From Candidatus Cloacimonadota bacterium (GTDB taxonomy: Bacteria; Cloacimonadota; Cloacimonadia; Cloacimonadales; Cloacimonadaceae), in assembly GCA_028681035.1 (NCBI GenBank), contig JAQUJJ010000042.1, forward strand, positions 1-26,398: a stretch of DNA of 26,398 nucleotides. Direction: 5' to 3'. Made by a program: the position numbers and the translations under genes. The notes under the pieces were generated by a model that had not been told where the DNA came from, did not search any database, and saw only the letters and a list, made by a program, of their open reading frames with translations. Position 1 is the stretch's first letter; each line of letters starts with the position of its first letter. This document shows positions 7,107-15,466 of this stretch, piece by piece.

Positions 7107-9113
7107 ATGTCTATATTTAAGCTGGTAAGCGATTACAACCCATCCGGAGATCAACCAGAGGCGATTAAACAGCTAGTTGAAGGCGTTGAGACTGGAAAGA
7201 AGCATCAGGTGTTACTGGGCGTAACCGGCAGCGGCAAAACCTTTACCATTGCCAATGTTATCGCCAAATTAGATAGACCCACATTAGTCCTATCTCACAA
7301 TAAAACACTAGCAGCGCAGCTTTATGGTGAACTAAAACAGCTTTTCCCGGATAATGCAGTGGAGTATTTCATCAGCTATTACGATTATTACCAGCCGGAG
7401 GCATATATTCCAGGTAAGGATATTTACATAGAGAAGGATAGCAGCATAAACGAGCAAATAGAGAAGCTGCGCCTGCGGGCAACCATGAGCTTAATGGAAC
7501 GCAGGGATGTGATTATTGTGTCGTCTGTGTCCTGCATTTACGGCTTGGGTGTTCCCGAAGAATACCGCGAAGCTCTTATTCGTTTGGAAACAGGTATGAA
7601 GATGGATAGGGAAGAGCTGATATCCCGCCTTGTGCAAGCCCACTACAGCCGTAATGACATAGCCTTCGAGCGTGGAGCTTTCAGAGTCCGTGGGGATATT
7701 GTGGATATTTACCCCGCCTATCTGGAGCATTGCCTGCGGGTGGAGTTCTTTGGTGATGAAGTGTTCCGTCTGGAAAAACTGCATCCCATTTCTTATCAAA
7801 GCCTTGGGGTGGTGGAAACGTATCCGGTGTACCCCGCTATTCACTTCATTATGAGCGAAGAAAAGATGCGCGGAGCACTGACGAGTATAGAAACTGAAAT
7901 GAACGCTCGCGTGGCGTATTATCTAGAAAATCAACGTTATGTGGAGGCTGACCGCTTGAAGCAACGCACCTCCTTTGATCTGGAAATGATGCGTGAGCTT
8001 GGCTATTGCAGCGGTATCGAGAACTATAGCCGCCATCTAACCGGTGCCAGTGTGGGTACGCCTCCCAGTTGCCTGATGGATTATTTCCCTGATGATTTCC
8101 TGTTTGTAATAGACGAATCGCATGTAACCATTCCTCAGGTTCATGGTATGTTCGGAGGGGATTATACTCGCAAGAAGAATCTCGTGGAATATGGCTTTCG
8201 CTTGCCATCGGCTTTTGATAACCGCCCCTTGCGTTTCGAGGAGTTTGAGCAATTTATGAAGCAGGTAGTTTTTGTTTCTGCCACACCTGCCGATTATGAA
8301 CTAAGCCTTACGCAGGGTGAGATTGTGGAGCAGGTTATCCGTCCCACAGGGCTGTTGGATCCAGAGATAGAGATTAAGCCTATTAAGCATCAAGTGGACG
8401 ATTTGATTGCCCAGATAAAGGCAAGAACAGCCAAAAGCCAAAAAGTGCTGGTGATGACCCTTACCAAGCGGATGAGCGAAGACCTTACTACATATCTAAA
8501 GAATGCAGGTATAAAAGCAAGCTATTTGCACAGCGATATTGATACTATCGAACGTGCTAAGATTATCCGCGAGTTACGTTTGGGAGAACATGATGTAATT
8601 GTGGGAGTAAACCTGTTGCGTGAGGGTTTGGATTTACCGGAAGTATCGCTAGTGGCAATTCTGGATGCTGATAAAACAGGCTTCTTGCGCTCTGCTCGCT
8701 CTCTCATCCAAATATCTGGGCGTGCAGCCCGTAATGTGGATGGCAAGGTAATATTCTATGGCGACGAAATAACAGCTGCCATGCAAAAGACCTTGACCGA
8801 GACTAATCGCCGCAGGATAAAACAAATAGCATATAATGAGGCTAACAACATTACTCCGCAAACAATTATGAAGACTATCGAACAGATAATGCAATCCACA
8901 TCCATAGCAGAGGGTTACGATAATATCGGGAAAGCTGAAAAACCCAATGCGAAACCTTCCAAACAGGATTTTGTGGAGTATCTGGAGCTGGATAGCAAAG
9001 AAAAGGTTATTGAGCTACTTACCAAAGAAATGAATAAAGCAGCCACCAGTCTGGATTTTGAACGGGCAGCAGAACTTAGGGACAGGATTTGGGAGATGCG
9101 CGCAGGGAATTAA
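7107..9113 (+). CDS. uvrB: UvrABC excision nuclease subunit B
   Basis: DNA-damage-verification helicase of nucleotide excision repair; it loads with UvrA and recruits UvrC. The 668 residues match the family length. Walker A is GVTGSGKT at 38-45, the damage-probing beta-hairpin region contains YYDYYQPEAYIP at about 92-103, and the DESH Walker B-like motif is at 336-339. Helicase motif VI is QISGRAARN, and a C-terminal UVR domain (about 628-663, SLDFERAAELRDRIWEM) would bind UvrC. AGAGG lies 7 bp before the ATG. It is a single-gene unit here, divergent from the ndk operon and convergent with pckA. uvrA and uvrC are not in the window. Confidence 0.98.
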   Translation: MSIFKLVSDYNPSGDQPEAIKQLVEGVETGKKHQVLLGVTGSGKTFTIANVIAKLDRPTLVLSHNKTLAAQLYGELKQLFPDNAVEYFISYYDYYQPEAYIPGKDIYIEKDSSINEQIEKLRLRATMSLMERRDVIIVSSVSCIYGLGVPEEYREALIRLETGMKMDREELISRLVQAHYSRNDIAFERGAFRVRGDIVDIYPAYLEHCLRVEFFGDEVFRLEKLHPISYQSLGVVETYPVYPAIHFIMSEEKMRGALTSIETEMNARVAYYLENQRYVEADRLKQRTSFDLEMMRELGYCSGIENYSRHLTGASVGTPPSCLMDYFPDDFLFVIDESHVTIPQVHGMFGGDYTRKKNLVEYGFRLPSAFDNRPLRFEEFEQFMKQVVFVSATPADYELSLTQGEIVEQVIRPTGLLDPEIEIKPIKHQVDDLIAQIKARTAKSQKVLVMTLTKRMSEDLTTYLKNAGIKASYLHSDIDTIERAKIIRELRLGEHDVIVGVNLLREGLDLPEVSLVAILDADKTGFLRSARSLIQISGRAARNVDGKVIFYGDEITAAMQKTLTETNRRRIKQIAYNEANNITPQTIMKTIEQIMQSTSIAEGYDNIGKAEKPNAKPSKQDFVEYLELDSKEKVIELLTKEMNKAATSLDFERAAELRDRIWEMRAGN

Positions 9114-9403
9114 CCGTGTGCTTTATTCTAGCATAGGAATAAGCCGTTATACAAACTCTCCACCCTTGTTTATCCGAAACCGATCTAAACCGCTATTGAA
9201 GGGGTGTTGAACGGGAGCACACCCGATGAGATCCCGATCGGATCCCGATGAATCCCCTTTCGGCTGTAGAGCAAGATGCCGATCCTGCGTAACGAGCCTT
9301 GCAAGTGTGGAATATCTTCGGCAGAGTATTAACAGCCGCCCTCGGCTGTTAGCACTCGAGGCGAGTGCTAACAGTAGGGGCATTTCCTCTTTGGGAAATG
9401 TGA
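9114..9403. other. Intergenic hairpin array between uvrB and pckA
   Basis: No gene is supported. The gap holds adjacent palindromes: GATCC/GGATC at 9230-9244, inside an 11-bp direct repeat of GATCCCGAT; AACAGCCG/CGGCTGTT at 9331-9350 with a 4-nt loop; AGCACTCG/CGAGTGCT at 9351-9369 with a 3-nt loop; CATTTCC/GGAAATG at 9381-9400 with a 6-nt loop. The terminator hairpin follows at 9404-9428. Short overlapping open frames on both strands are translations of these palindromes. A 6-bp GGGTGT/ACACCC pairing at about 9202-9224 is weaker. Confidence 0.75.
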
Positions 9404-9428
9404 AAAGCGGGATCATCGATCCCGCTTT
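9404..9428. terminator. Bidirectional terminator between uvrB and pckA
   Basis: An 11-bp perfect stem (AAAGCGGGATC / GATCCCGCTTT) with a 3-nt ATC loop, flanked by A's on the left and T's on the right. That symmetry suits termination of both convergent genes: uvrB, which stops about 290 bp upstream, and pckA, which stops about 30 bp away on the other strand. Confidence 0.8.
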
Positions 9429-9458
9429 ATTTGGTATTTATTGTGTTTAGTATCTAGT

Positions 9459-11183
9459 TTATACGTTAAGGGAATTTACCAGATTGGCTTGGGTTTCGGG
9501 CTTTTCTTTCAAATCGCTGTTCATCAGGTAATCTCTACGTTGCTGGAATCTATCTTTCAGTAAAGCAATGTACTTATCTTTGTTGCCACGCAGCTCGGGA
9601 TTGTATTTATCATAATAACCGGGGAGAATGGCTTCGATTGATTCGCGAGTAGGAATCATGGCACCGGGCAAAGTAGCCCAAGGTTCCCAGGTTATCTGGT
9701 CTGTTAGCAATGCGGTTTGGAGAGTTAGGGAAGTTTTTAGCGGTATAGCTTCCAGCACATCGTCCGATTCCTTCCAATAGCCACGAGAATTGAAGCAATA
9801 GAAATCTGCTCCGTTATCTGCAACGGCGAGGAAAGCTTCCACATCACGATACAGCTCGTAAACACGGAAAGGATTGGCAAAAGGCTCGAATACCAGTTTG
9901 TTTAGGTCTTCTTCGGAAACGTTTTCGGCGCGGTTGCGCTGAGTCATAAGTGCCGCTCCCATGGCTATTGCCAAGTTTTTATTGCTGCATTTAATAACGG
10001 GAGGTAACACAGAATCCTTCATCAGCCAAACAAGGGCTTTAGGGAAGGCACAGCGGTTCACATATTTGCCCAAAAGGCTGCGGTCAAGCAAGGCACGTCC
10101 GTTAGAGTTGCGAGCATCCTGTCCAACGGGGATTTTCTTGCCGTCTATCTCAAGAATAGCATGGTTCATTAAGGCGAGGGCAAATTTCCAATCAGGATGG
10201 TCGATGGGGCGGCTATCTGTCTTGTCGAACAGGGTAGGCTCCCAAGCACGGCAAACCTTGTTTTCGAGATCAATCTGGAAAGCATCATCGTGTAAAACGA
10301 CTTTAGAGAAACCGCTAGGCAGGGTGCCAGCATTATCACTATTGTTGGTATGGCTGGATTTACCGGTGCCGGAAAGCCCGTAAAAAGCTATGGAACGCTT
10401 GCCGAACTTGTGGTATTTGGCGTCGGTGCAGGTAGTGAAATCTATTTCTTTAATTCCGCCGTGGCAAGCAGCCATTCCGATGCGAATGCCAGAAGTCCAT
10501 GCCATGGTGAGGGTTCCCTTTTTGCGTTCGCCAAAATAGCGCATGCCGAGATTTACTATCACGTTATGCTTTTCATCTACTAAAGCGAGCTGAGGAGCAC
10601 CCACGTTGTTGTAAAAGCTATCGTCGCAAGTCCATTCGTTAAAGGCAATTAAGATAATATCTTGAATAGGGTGTTTAGGGCTGGACTCATATTGCTCCTT
10701 CATCTGTTCGTAAGGAGCAAAGTTCAATAGCCAGTTGTATAGATTGGCTGCATCGCTTTCTGTGGTAATGAAGGTGGCTTTTAGCATCAAATCCTTATCC
10801 ATACCCAAAATAGCTTCGGCTTTAATAAGCGGATACTGCTGCATTTGCCATACGGCTTCACGGAAATCGCCTTCCAGCTTATTCTTCTGTGATGTGTTCA
10901 AGCGGTGGTAGAAACGTCGTGCTTTGGCGGTTCTGCCAATGATGTTTCCATGACAATCGTCCAGTACCTTAGCGTCGGAAGGGAGATTGTGCAGTTTCAC
11001 AAACTCGGGATAGATAGGTAAATCGGTCATCCCAACACCAGGTTGTTTCTTTGCCATTTCATAAGCTTCTCTGATGTTCACGGTTCTTACCATGTGATTA
11101 TTCATCAAAGTCTCGGCGATTGCACGAATTGGAGACATATCCTTAAAATTGGGATAGTACTCAGCACTGTTTTTGCTTGCCAT
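9459..11183 (-). CDS. pckA: Phosphoenolpyruvate carboxykinase (ATP-type family), divergent
   Basis: Interconverts oxaloacetate + ATP with PEP + CO2 + ADP. In anaerobes it often runs toward oxaloacetate and ATP. The P-loop YGLSGTGKSSHT lies at about residues 267-278 and matches the ATP-PEPCK kinase-1 motif, although the canonical form ends KTTLS. Upstream, YFGERKKGTLTMAW matches the metal/substrate-binding YAGExKKS region. LHDDAFQIDLENKV follows the P-loop as kinase-2, and DARNSNGRALLDRS supplies a conserved Arg. At 574 residues it is longer than the usual 525-540. GGAGG lies just before the ATG. It is the last gene of the seven-gene minus-strand run, 40 bp after the SPT-like gene. The family is firm; nucleotide preference is inferred. 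Confidence 0.88.
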   Translation of the reverse strand: MASKNSAEYYPNFKDMSPIRAIAETLMNNHMVRTVNIREAYEMAKKQPGVGMTDLPIYPEFVKLHNLPSDAKVLDDCHGNIIGRTAKARRFYHRLNTSQKNKLEGDFREAVWQMQQYPLIKAEAILGMDKDLMLKATFITTESDAANLYNWLLNFAPYEQMKEQYESSPKHPIQDIILIAFNEWTCDDSFYNNVGAPQLALVDEKHNVIVNLGMRYFGERKKGTLTMAWTSGIRIGMAACHGGIKEIDFTTCTDAKYHKFGKRSIAFYGLSGTGKSSHTNNSDNAGTLPSGFSKVVLHDDAFQIDLENKVCRAWEPTLFDKTDSRPIDHPDWKFALALMNHAILEIDGKKIPVGQDARNSNGRALLDRSLLGKYVNRCAFPKALVWLMKDSVLPPVIKCSNKNLAIAMGAALMTQRNRAENVSEEDLNKLVFEPFANPFRVYELYRDVEAFLAVADNGADFYCFNSRGYWKESDDVLEAIPLKTSLTLQTALLTDQITWEPWATLPGAMIPTRESIEAILPGYYDKYNPELRGNKDKYIALLKDRFQQRRDYLMNSDLKEKPETQANLVNSLNV

Positions 11184-11223
11184 GGTTCCTCCATTATTGG
11201 CTTATTTGTTTTTGTTAAAAAGT

Positions 11224-12402
11224 CTATATTATGTTCAGCTCTTTGCCTATACTTCGGAATTTATCCAGTGCCATATCGAGCTGAGATCGAGTATGTGTAG
11301 CCATAAACGAACAACGGATCAAACACGAATTGGGCGGGACAGCCGGCGGTACAACTGGGTTTATAAACACACCTTCTTCTCCCAGCCGCTTCCACATTTG
11401 AAAAGCAGCCATCATTTGCCCAACATGCAGCGGGACAACTGGAGTGCAGGAATCACCAGTATTATAGCCCATGGCTTTGAATTCTGAGAGCATGTAATGT
11501 GTGTTATCCCAAAGTTTGGCGATGCGCTCAGGCTCTTCTTTCATAATCTTCAGGGCTTCCAACACGCTTGCCGTGGAGGCAGGGGGCAGGGAAGCAGAAA
11601 AGATTAAGGCTCGGGATTTGTGCTTTAAGTAGTGTATGAGAGGCTCGCTTGCAGCAATAAACCCACCCACAGAGGCTAAGGATTTGCTGAAAGTACCCAT
11701 AATCAAATCTGTCTTATCTATTAAGCCAAAGTGTTCAGCAGCTCCAGCACCAGTTGCTCCTAACACACCAAGAGAATGGGCTTCATCAACCATCAGCGCT
11801 GCGCCATACTTCTCTGCTAAATCTACAATTTCGGGCAGCTTGGCAATATCACCCTCCATGGAGAATATCCCATCCACAACAATTAGACAGTTCTTGCCGT
11901 CTATTTTCTGCAAGACACGTTCTAAAGAGTTTATATCGTTATGGTTGTAGCGAAGCATTGTTCCTTCAGAAAGGTTGCATCCATCGATTATGGAAGCATG
12001 GTCATACTTATCCGTAATTATGTAGTCATTTTTAGTTACCATGGCAGAAATACAGCCTACATTTGCCTGATAACCTGTGGGGTAGGCAAGAGCTTCTTCT
12101 TTTCCACAAAGCTTGGCAAGCTCGGCTTCCAGCTCTATGTGAATATCCAGCGTACCGTTAAGAAATCGGCTACCTGCACAGCCACTACCGTATTTCTCAA
12201 TTGCTTTTATAGAGGCTTCTTTTACCCTGGGGTGGTTAGTTAATCCTAAATAACTGTTAGAACCCATCATCAGCATCTTTTGTCCATCGCAGATAACTTC
12301 GGTATCCTGCTCTGAACTGATTACTCTGAAGTAAGGGTAATATCCGCTGTCGATTGCTTTGCGGGCGTCTGTAAAGTTATAGCATTTATCAAAGATACTC
12401 AT
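11224..12402 (-). CDS. Alpha-oxoamine synthase, serine palmitoyltransferase-like
   Basis: PLP enzyme that condenses an acyl-CoA with an amino acid, releasing CO2. The 392 residues have PLP-stacking H135 (DHASI), D206 (MVDEAH) and Schiff-base K240 (MGTFSKSLAS). From memory, the text is closer to Bacteroides serine palmitoyltransferase than to Kbl or BioF: an N-terminal GYYPYFR, then GSGCAGSRFLNGTLDIH, LIMGTFSKSLASVGGFIA, EEGVFINPVVPPAVPP and MATHTRSQLDMA. That would make 3-ketosphinganine for sphingolipids. BioF or a second Kbl are alternatives, and a true Kbl lies at 23375. GAGGA precedes the ATG. It sits between the permease and pckA; no other sphingolipid gene is visible. PLP fold is near certain, substrate moderate. 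Confidence 0.85.
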   Translation of the reverse strand: MSIFDKCYNFTDARKAIDSGYYPYFRVISSEQDTEVICDGQKMLMMGSNSYLGLTNHPRVKEASIKAIEKYGSGCAGSRFLNGTLDIHIELEAELAKLCGKEEALAYPTGYQANVGCISAMVTKNDYIITDKYDHASIIDGCNLSEGTMLRYNHNDINSLERVLQKIDGKNCLIVVDGIFSMEGDIAKLPEIVDLAEKYGAALMVDEAHSLGVLGATGAGAAEHFGLIDKTDLIMGTFSKSLASVGGFIAASEPLIHYLKHKSRALIFSASLPPASTASVLEALKIMKEEPERIAKLWDNTHYMLSEFKAMGYNTGDSCTPVVPLHVGQMMAAFQMWKRLGEEGVFINPVVPPAVPPNSCLIRCSFMATHTRSQLDMALDKFRSIGKELNII

Positions 12403-12415
12403 GCATTCCTCGTTC

Positions 12416-13477
12416 CTATATTATTCTAAAGTCTTTAAGATTAGTGTATAGTACTTTTATCAAGCTGTATGAAATGTAAACCAAGGGTACCGAAATCAAC
12501 ATCCATAGTATCCCTCCATACCAACCACCCGCTATTACCGTTAACAACACCAACAAGGGGTGCATACTGATAGTTGTCCCAACAACTAGGGGATACACAA
12601 TGTTATTGTCAATTATCTGAACGATATACATAGCCAATGCAGCATACACAACCATGATAAGAGGGCTACCGTTAATCAGCAATGTTAAAGCTGCTAAAGC
12701 TCCCCCCATGAATGGACCAAAATAGGGTATAATATTGGCTACACCAGCAGTGGCACCAATCAACACAGGATTGGGAACACCTACTATACCAAAAGCAATT
12801 GAAGCCATAAAGCCCACAGCTATCACTTCAAAAAGCATTGCTCGAAGGAAGGTGCCGACTGTGGAATCGAACTTTCTGAGCAGGATGATGCACAATTCGA
12901 AATAGCGGTTGGAAGCCAATTCCATTGCAGCTTTGCGGAGCTTGTATTTATCCTTCAGCATAAAAAAGCTGAGAAGGGGTATCGTAGCGATTAGTGAAAG
13001 GGTTGAAAGGATGTTCTGGTAGTTATCCATCAATAGCTTAGGGATACTTGCCAGAGCTGAATTGGCGTTATCTAGAATCTCAACCATCTTGGGAGCTAAA
13101 AGAAGCCCAGGAAGTTTAGTATCCATGTCCTGCATAAATTCGTATATCCCGTTAACAAAAGGCAAGTTCACGATGTATTTGCCGCTTAACTGCTGTCCGC
13201 TTTTAAAGATATCAAAGAGGTAGTTACCTTGTTTCACGAGGTCTGGAATAAAGTGTGCGGTAAACCATGCAACTATACCAATAAGAACGAGGTAAACACT
13301 AACCACCGATAGCCAACGGGGAATTCTGCGTCTTTCAAACCATGATACAAAGGGGTCTAGAATATACGAGAATACCATGGCATACACTAAGTTTGCAAAT
13401 ATCCACCGGTAAAAGAAAACTCCCAATACCAAGATTCCAATAAGGAAAGTAAAAAAGAGTGTCTTAGTCCAGTTCAT
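12416..13477 (-). CDS. AI-2E family transporter (PerM/YdiK-type permease)
   Basis: A polytopic inner-membrane protein of 353 residues with about eight hydrophobic segments. It starts with two N-terminal helices (TLFFTFLIGILVLGVFF, then the LDPFVSWFERR region typical of the family), has a soluble middle section, and ends in a C-terminal bundle with IPYFGPFMGG and VGTTISMHPLLVLL, both hallmarks of PF01594. Members are linked to autoinducer-2 export, Na+/H+ antiport or unknown substrates, so the substrate cannot be assigned. The ATG lies 5 bp after the cNMP-domain gene, with a TAAGG site overlapping that gene's stop. It belongs to the minus-strand operon. Confidence 0.9.
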   Translation of the reverse strand: MNWTKTLFFTFLIGILVLGVFFYRWIFANLVYAMVFSYILDPFVSWFERRRIPRWLSVVSVYLVLIGIVAWFTAHFIPDLVKQGNYLFDIFKSGQQLSGKYIVNLPFVNGIYEFMQDMDTKLPGLLLAPKMVEILDNANSALASIPKLLMDNYQNILSTLSLIATIPLLSFFMLKDKYKLRKAAMELASNRYFELCIILLRKFDSTVGTFLRAMLFEVIAVGFMASIAFGIVGVPNPVLIGATAGVANIIPYFGPFMGGALAALTLLINGSPLIMVVYAALAMYIVQIIDNNIVYPLVVGTTISMHPLLVLLTVIAGGWYGGILWMLISVPLVYISYSLIKVLYTNLKDFRII

Positions 13478-13482
13478 AAGCC

Positions 13483-14013
13483 TTACCGTGGCTCTGATGT
13501 TCCCGAAGAGTTTTGGGTACTAGCATCTGCATTATTAGAGCTATTTCTATGTTCACAGGATTGAAAGATGTACTTGCTAAGGGATTCGCATATGCCGGTA
13601 AGTATTGTCACTCCCATGTGGGGATTCTTGTTTATCAGCTCATTAAGGTCAAACCGTGATATTGCCAAAGCCTGCACCTCTGTTAGTGCTTTAGCTGAAC
13701 TACTGCGAATGTTCTCATGGAACATATCCATAATTCCAATCCATTGGTTCTTTTTTAGCACACTATGTCCGCGTGGATTAGCATTTCCTAAAACTTCAAT
13801 TTCTCCCTGCTCAATAAAGAATATCATTTCAAGAGGGTAATCCTTATCAAATAATAACTCTCCAGCTTTAAAGCTCCTTTTATGCAGGAAGTTGTTAAGC
13901 TGATACAGTTCGAATGAATCCAGTTTCTTAAAGATAGAAAAGCGGCGCAGGGCTGCGTTTTTATCTGGCTTGAAAAGCAGGGATTTTAGCCAACGGAAAA
14001 TAAATCTAAACAT
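13483..14013 (-). CDS. Stand-alone cyclic-nucleotide-binding-domain protein
   Basis: A 176-residue protein with one CRP-like cNMP-binding fold at about residues 25-145 (FKKLDSFELYQLNNFLHKRS, FKAGELLFDKD, MIFFIEQGEIEVL, IGIMDMFHENIRSSSAKALT, EVQALAISR). No helix-turn-helix follows. The tail is Ser/Asn-rich and looks disordered, and the N-terminus is basic. The phosphate-binding cassette lacks the usual GE...R(S/T)A pattern: it reads IGIMDMFHENIRSSSA, keeping an R-S-S-A end but lacking the GE. Ligand binding is therefore uncertain. The start overlaps the end of pcm, with GAGGT spanning the pcm stop, so expression is coupled to surE-pcm. It may regulate the neighbouring permease post-translationally; this is inference. 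Confidence 0.85.
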   Translation of the reverse strand: MFRFIFRWLKSLLFKPDKNAALRRFSIFKKLDSFELYQLNNFLHKRSFKAGELLFDKDYPLEMIFFIEQGEIEVLGNANPRGHSVLKKNQWIGIMDMFHENIRSSSAKALTEVQALAISRFDLNELINKNPHMGVTILTGICESLSKYIFQSCEHRNSSNNADASTQNSSGTSEPR

Positions 14014-14015
14014 CT

Positions 14016-14666
14016 TTACCTCGAAATGGACTCATCACTTATTAATGGTACAAATGAACAAGCACTGCTTTCTGTTATTGAGATTTTGTTGTTTATCCGA
14101 TAGATAATGTTCAAGATTTGCGTGGTGGAAGAACCTACAGGAATAGCCATAATTCCTCCTTCAGCAAGCTGATCTACCAAACGCTCAGGGATGCTATCCG
14201 CTGCTGCCGAAACAATTATCTTGTTAAAAGACTTGTGAGCAGGATATGCTTTCTGCCAACCTGAATGACCATCTCCTATACGGAAGAAGATATTTCTATA
14301 TCCAGCTTGCCGCAGTACTTTCTGTGCTGCTAAGGATAGGCTTTCAATCCGTTCAACCGTACAAACTTCTTTCACTATTTCGGCAAGTAATGCGCTTTGA
14401 TACCCGCTTCCTGTTCCAATTTCTAAAACTGTATCTGTAGTTTCCAGTTTAAGGATTTGGAGCATAAGCGCAATCATCAAAGGCTGGGAGATTGTCTGGT
14501 TATGCTGTATCGGCAGCGGCTGATTTCGGTAAGCATAATCTTTGTATTCTGGCAAAACATAGTCTTCTCGAGGGACAGACAGAAAGGCTTTTGTTACATT
14601 AGCATCTTCGATGCCTGCTGCCTTTAGTTCTCTTACTAGTATTTGCCTTTGGTCTTCAAACCGCAT
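14016..14666 (-). CDS. pcm: Protein-L-isoaspartate O-methyltransferase
   Basis: SAM-dependent repair enzyme that methylates isoaspartyl residues of damaged proteins. The 216 residues match the family. It has the PCMT-specific QTISQPLMIALM at 57-68, SAM motif I as EIGTGSGYQSA at 82-92, an acidic residue in VCTVERIE for the ribose, and FNKIIVSAAADSIPERLVDQL as post-motif I/II. The ATG overlaps the surE stop (TAATG on the minus strand at 14668-14664). The surE-pcm pairing is conserved in many bacteria, including E. coli, and supports both calls. Confidence 0.96.
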   Translation of the reverse strand: MRFEDQRQILVRELKAAGIEDANVTKAFLSVPREDYVLPEYKDYAYRNQPLPIQHNQTISQPLMIALMLQILKLETTDTVLEIGTGSGYQSALLAEIVKEVCTVERIESLSLAAQKVLRQAGYRNIFFRIGDGHSGWQKAYPAHKSFNKIIVSAAADSIPERLVDQLAEGGIMAIPVGSSTTQILNIIYRINNKISITESSACSFVPLISDESISR

Positions 14667-15436
14667 TACGGCTCCAGGTGCAGCAATTTATTGGTTTCCA
14701 CCCATTCCAGAATTGCAGGAAAGGCTTCACCACGAGTGAGATCAAAACCCAAAGGAGTAATAGAAATGTAGCCTTCTGCTATCGCATCGGCATCTGTGCC
14801 TCGTTCAGTATCCCACACGGGCATATCTCCTCCCACTCGATAGGTGAACTCTTTTTCCCGTTCTTCTATCACTTTGATAAAGTTGTAATATTTGCGGTGA
14901 CCGGTTTTTGTAATCCTAATGCCTTTAACTTTGCTAAGCTCAATGTTGGGAATATTAATATTCAGAACTCCGTGCGGTTCAGCTAATTGGTCAATTCCCA
15001 AATCCAGCATTTTGCGCATCCATTTGGCAGCCACTTCGTATTTTTGGTCACGATAGGAATTGATGGAGATGGCAATAGCACGGTTTCCCATCAGAGATGC
15101 TTCCACAGCAGCAGCCACCGTCCCAGAATATAAGACGTCTTCGCCCATGTTTTGTCCTGCGTTGATGCCTGAGATTACCAAATCTACGGGTTCGGTTAAT
15201 ATCTTTTGCAGAGCGATTACGGTGCAATCTACAGGTGTTCCGCCTACGGCGTATTCGCCATCGGCTATGTTTTGCACAAGAATATCTGTGCCCAAGCTGA
15301 GGGAATGAGAAGCTGCGCTACGCTCACGATCTGGTGCGATTATGGTTATCTCGTGTCCGGCATCTTTCAGTTCAGCCGCCAAGGCTCGTAAGCCAGGGGC
15401 AAAGATGCCATCGTCGTTAGTAAGTAATATTTTCAA
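14666..15436 (-). CDS. surE: 5'/3'-nucleotidase SurE, TTG start
   Basis: Metal-dependent nucleoside monophosphatase of stationary-phase survival. The 256 residues match the family. The metal site is N7-D8-D9 in MKILLTNDDG; S40 in PDRERSAASHSL and N92 in SGINAGQN complete it, and YSGTVAAA at 103-110 is conserved. The start codon is TTG at 15436-15434, chosen because MKILLTNDDG is the canonical N-terminus and AGGAG lies 9 bp upstream with no in-frame ATG nearby. A rare start may lower translation. It is 30 bp downstream of the tail-anchored protein gene and overlaps pcm by one base. Confidence 0.96.
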   Translation of the reverse strand: MKILLTNDDGIFAPGLRALAAELKDAGHEITIIAPDRERSAASHSLSLGTDILVQNIADGEYAVGGTPVDCTVIALQKILTEPVDLVISGINAGQNMGEDVLYSGTVAAAVEASLMGNRAIAISINSYRDQKYEVAAKWMRKMLDLGIDQLAEPHGVLNINIPNIELSKVKGIRITKTGHRKYYNFIKVIEEREKEFTYRVGGDMPVWDTERGTDADAIAEGYISITPLGFDLTRGEAFPAILEWVETNKLLHLEP

Positions 15437-15466
15437 ATTGATAAACTCCTAATATCTCTTAAGTGG

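Noticed and set aside
7491..8894. Several antisense open frames inside uvrB
   Set aside because: They are shadows of a strongly conserved gene and have no family likeness.
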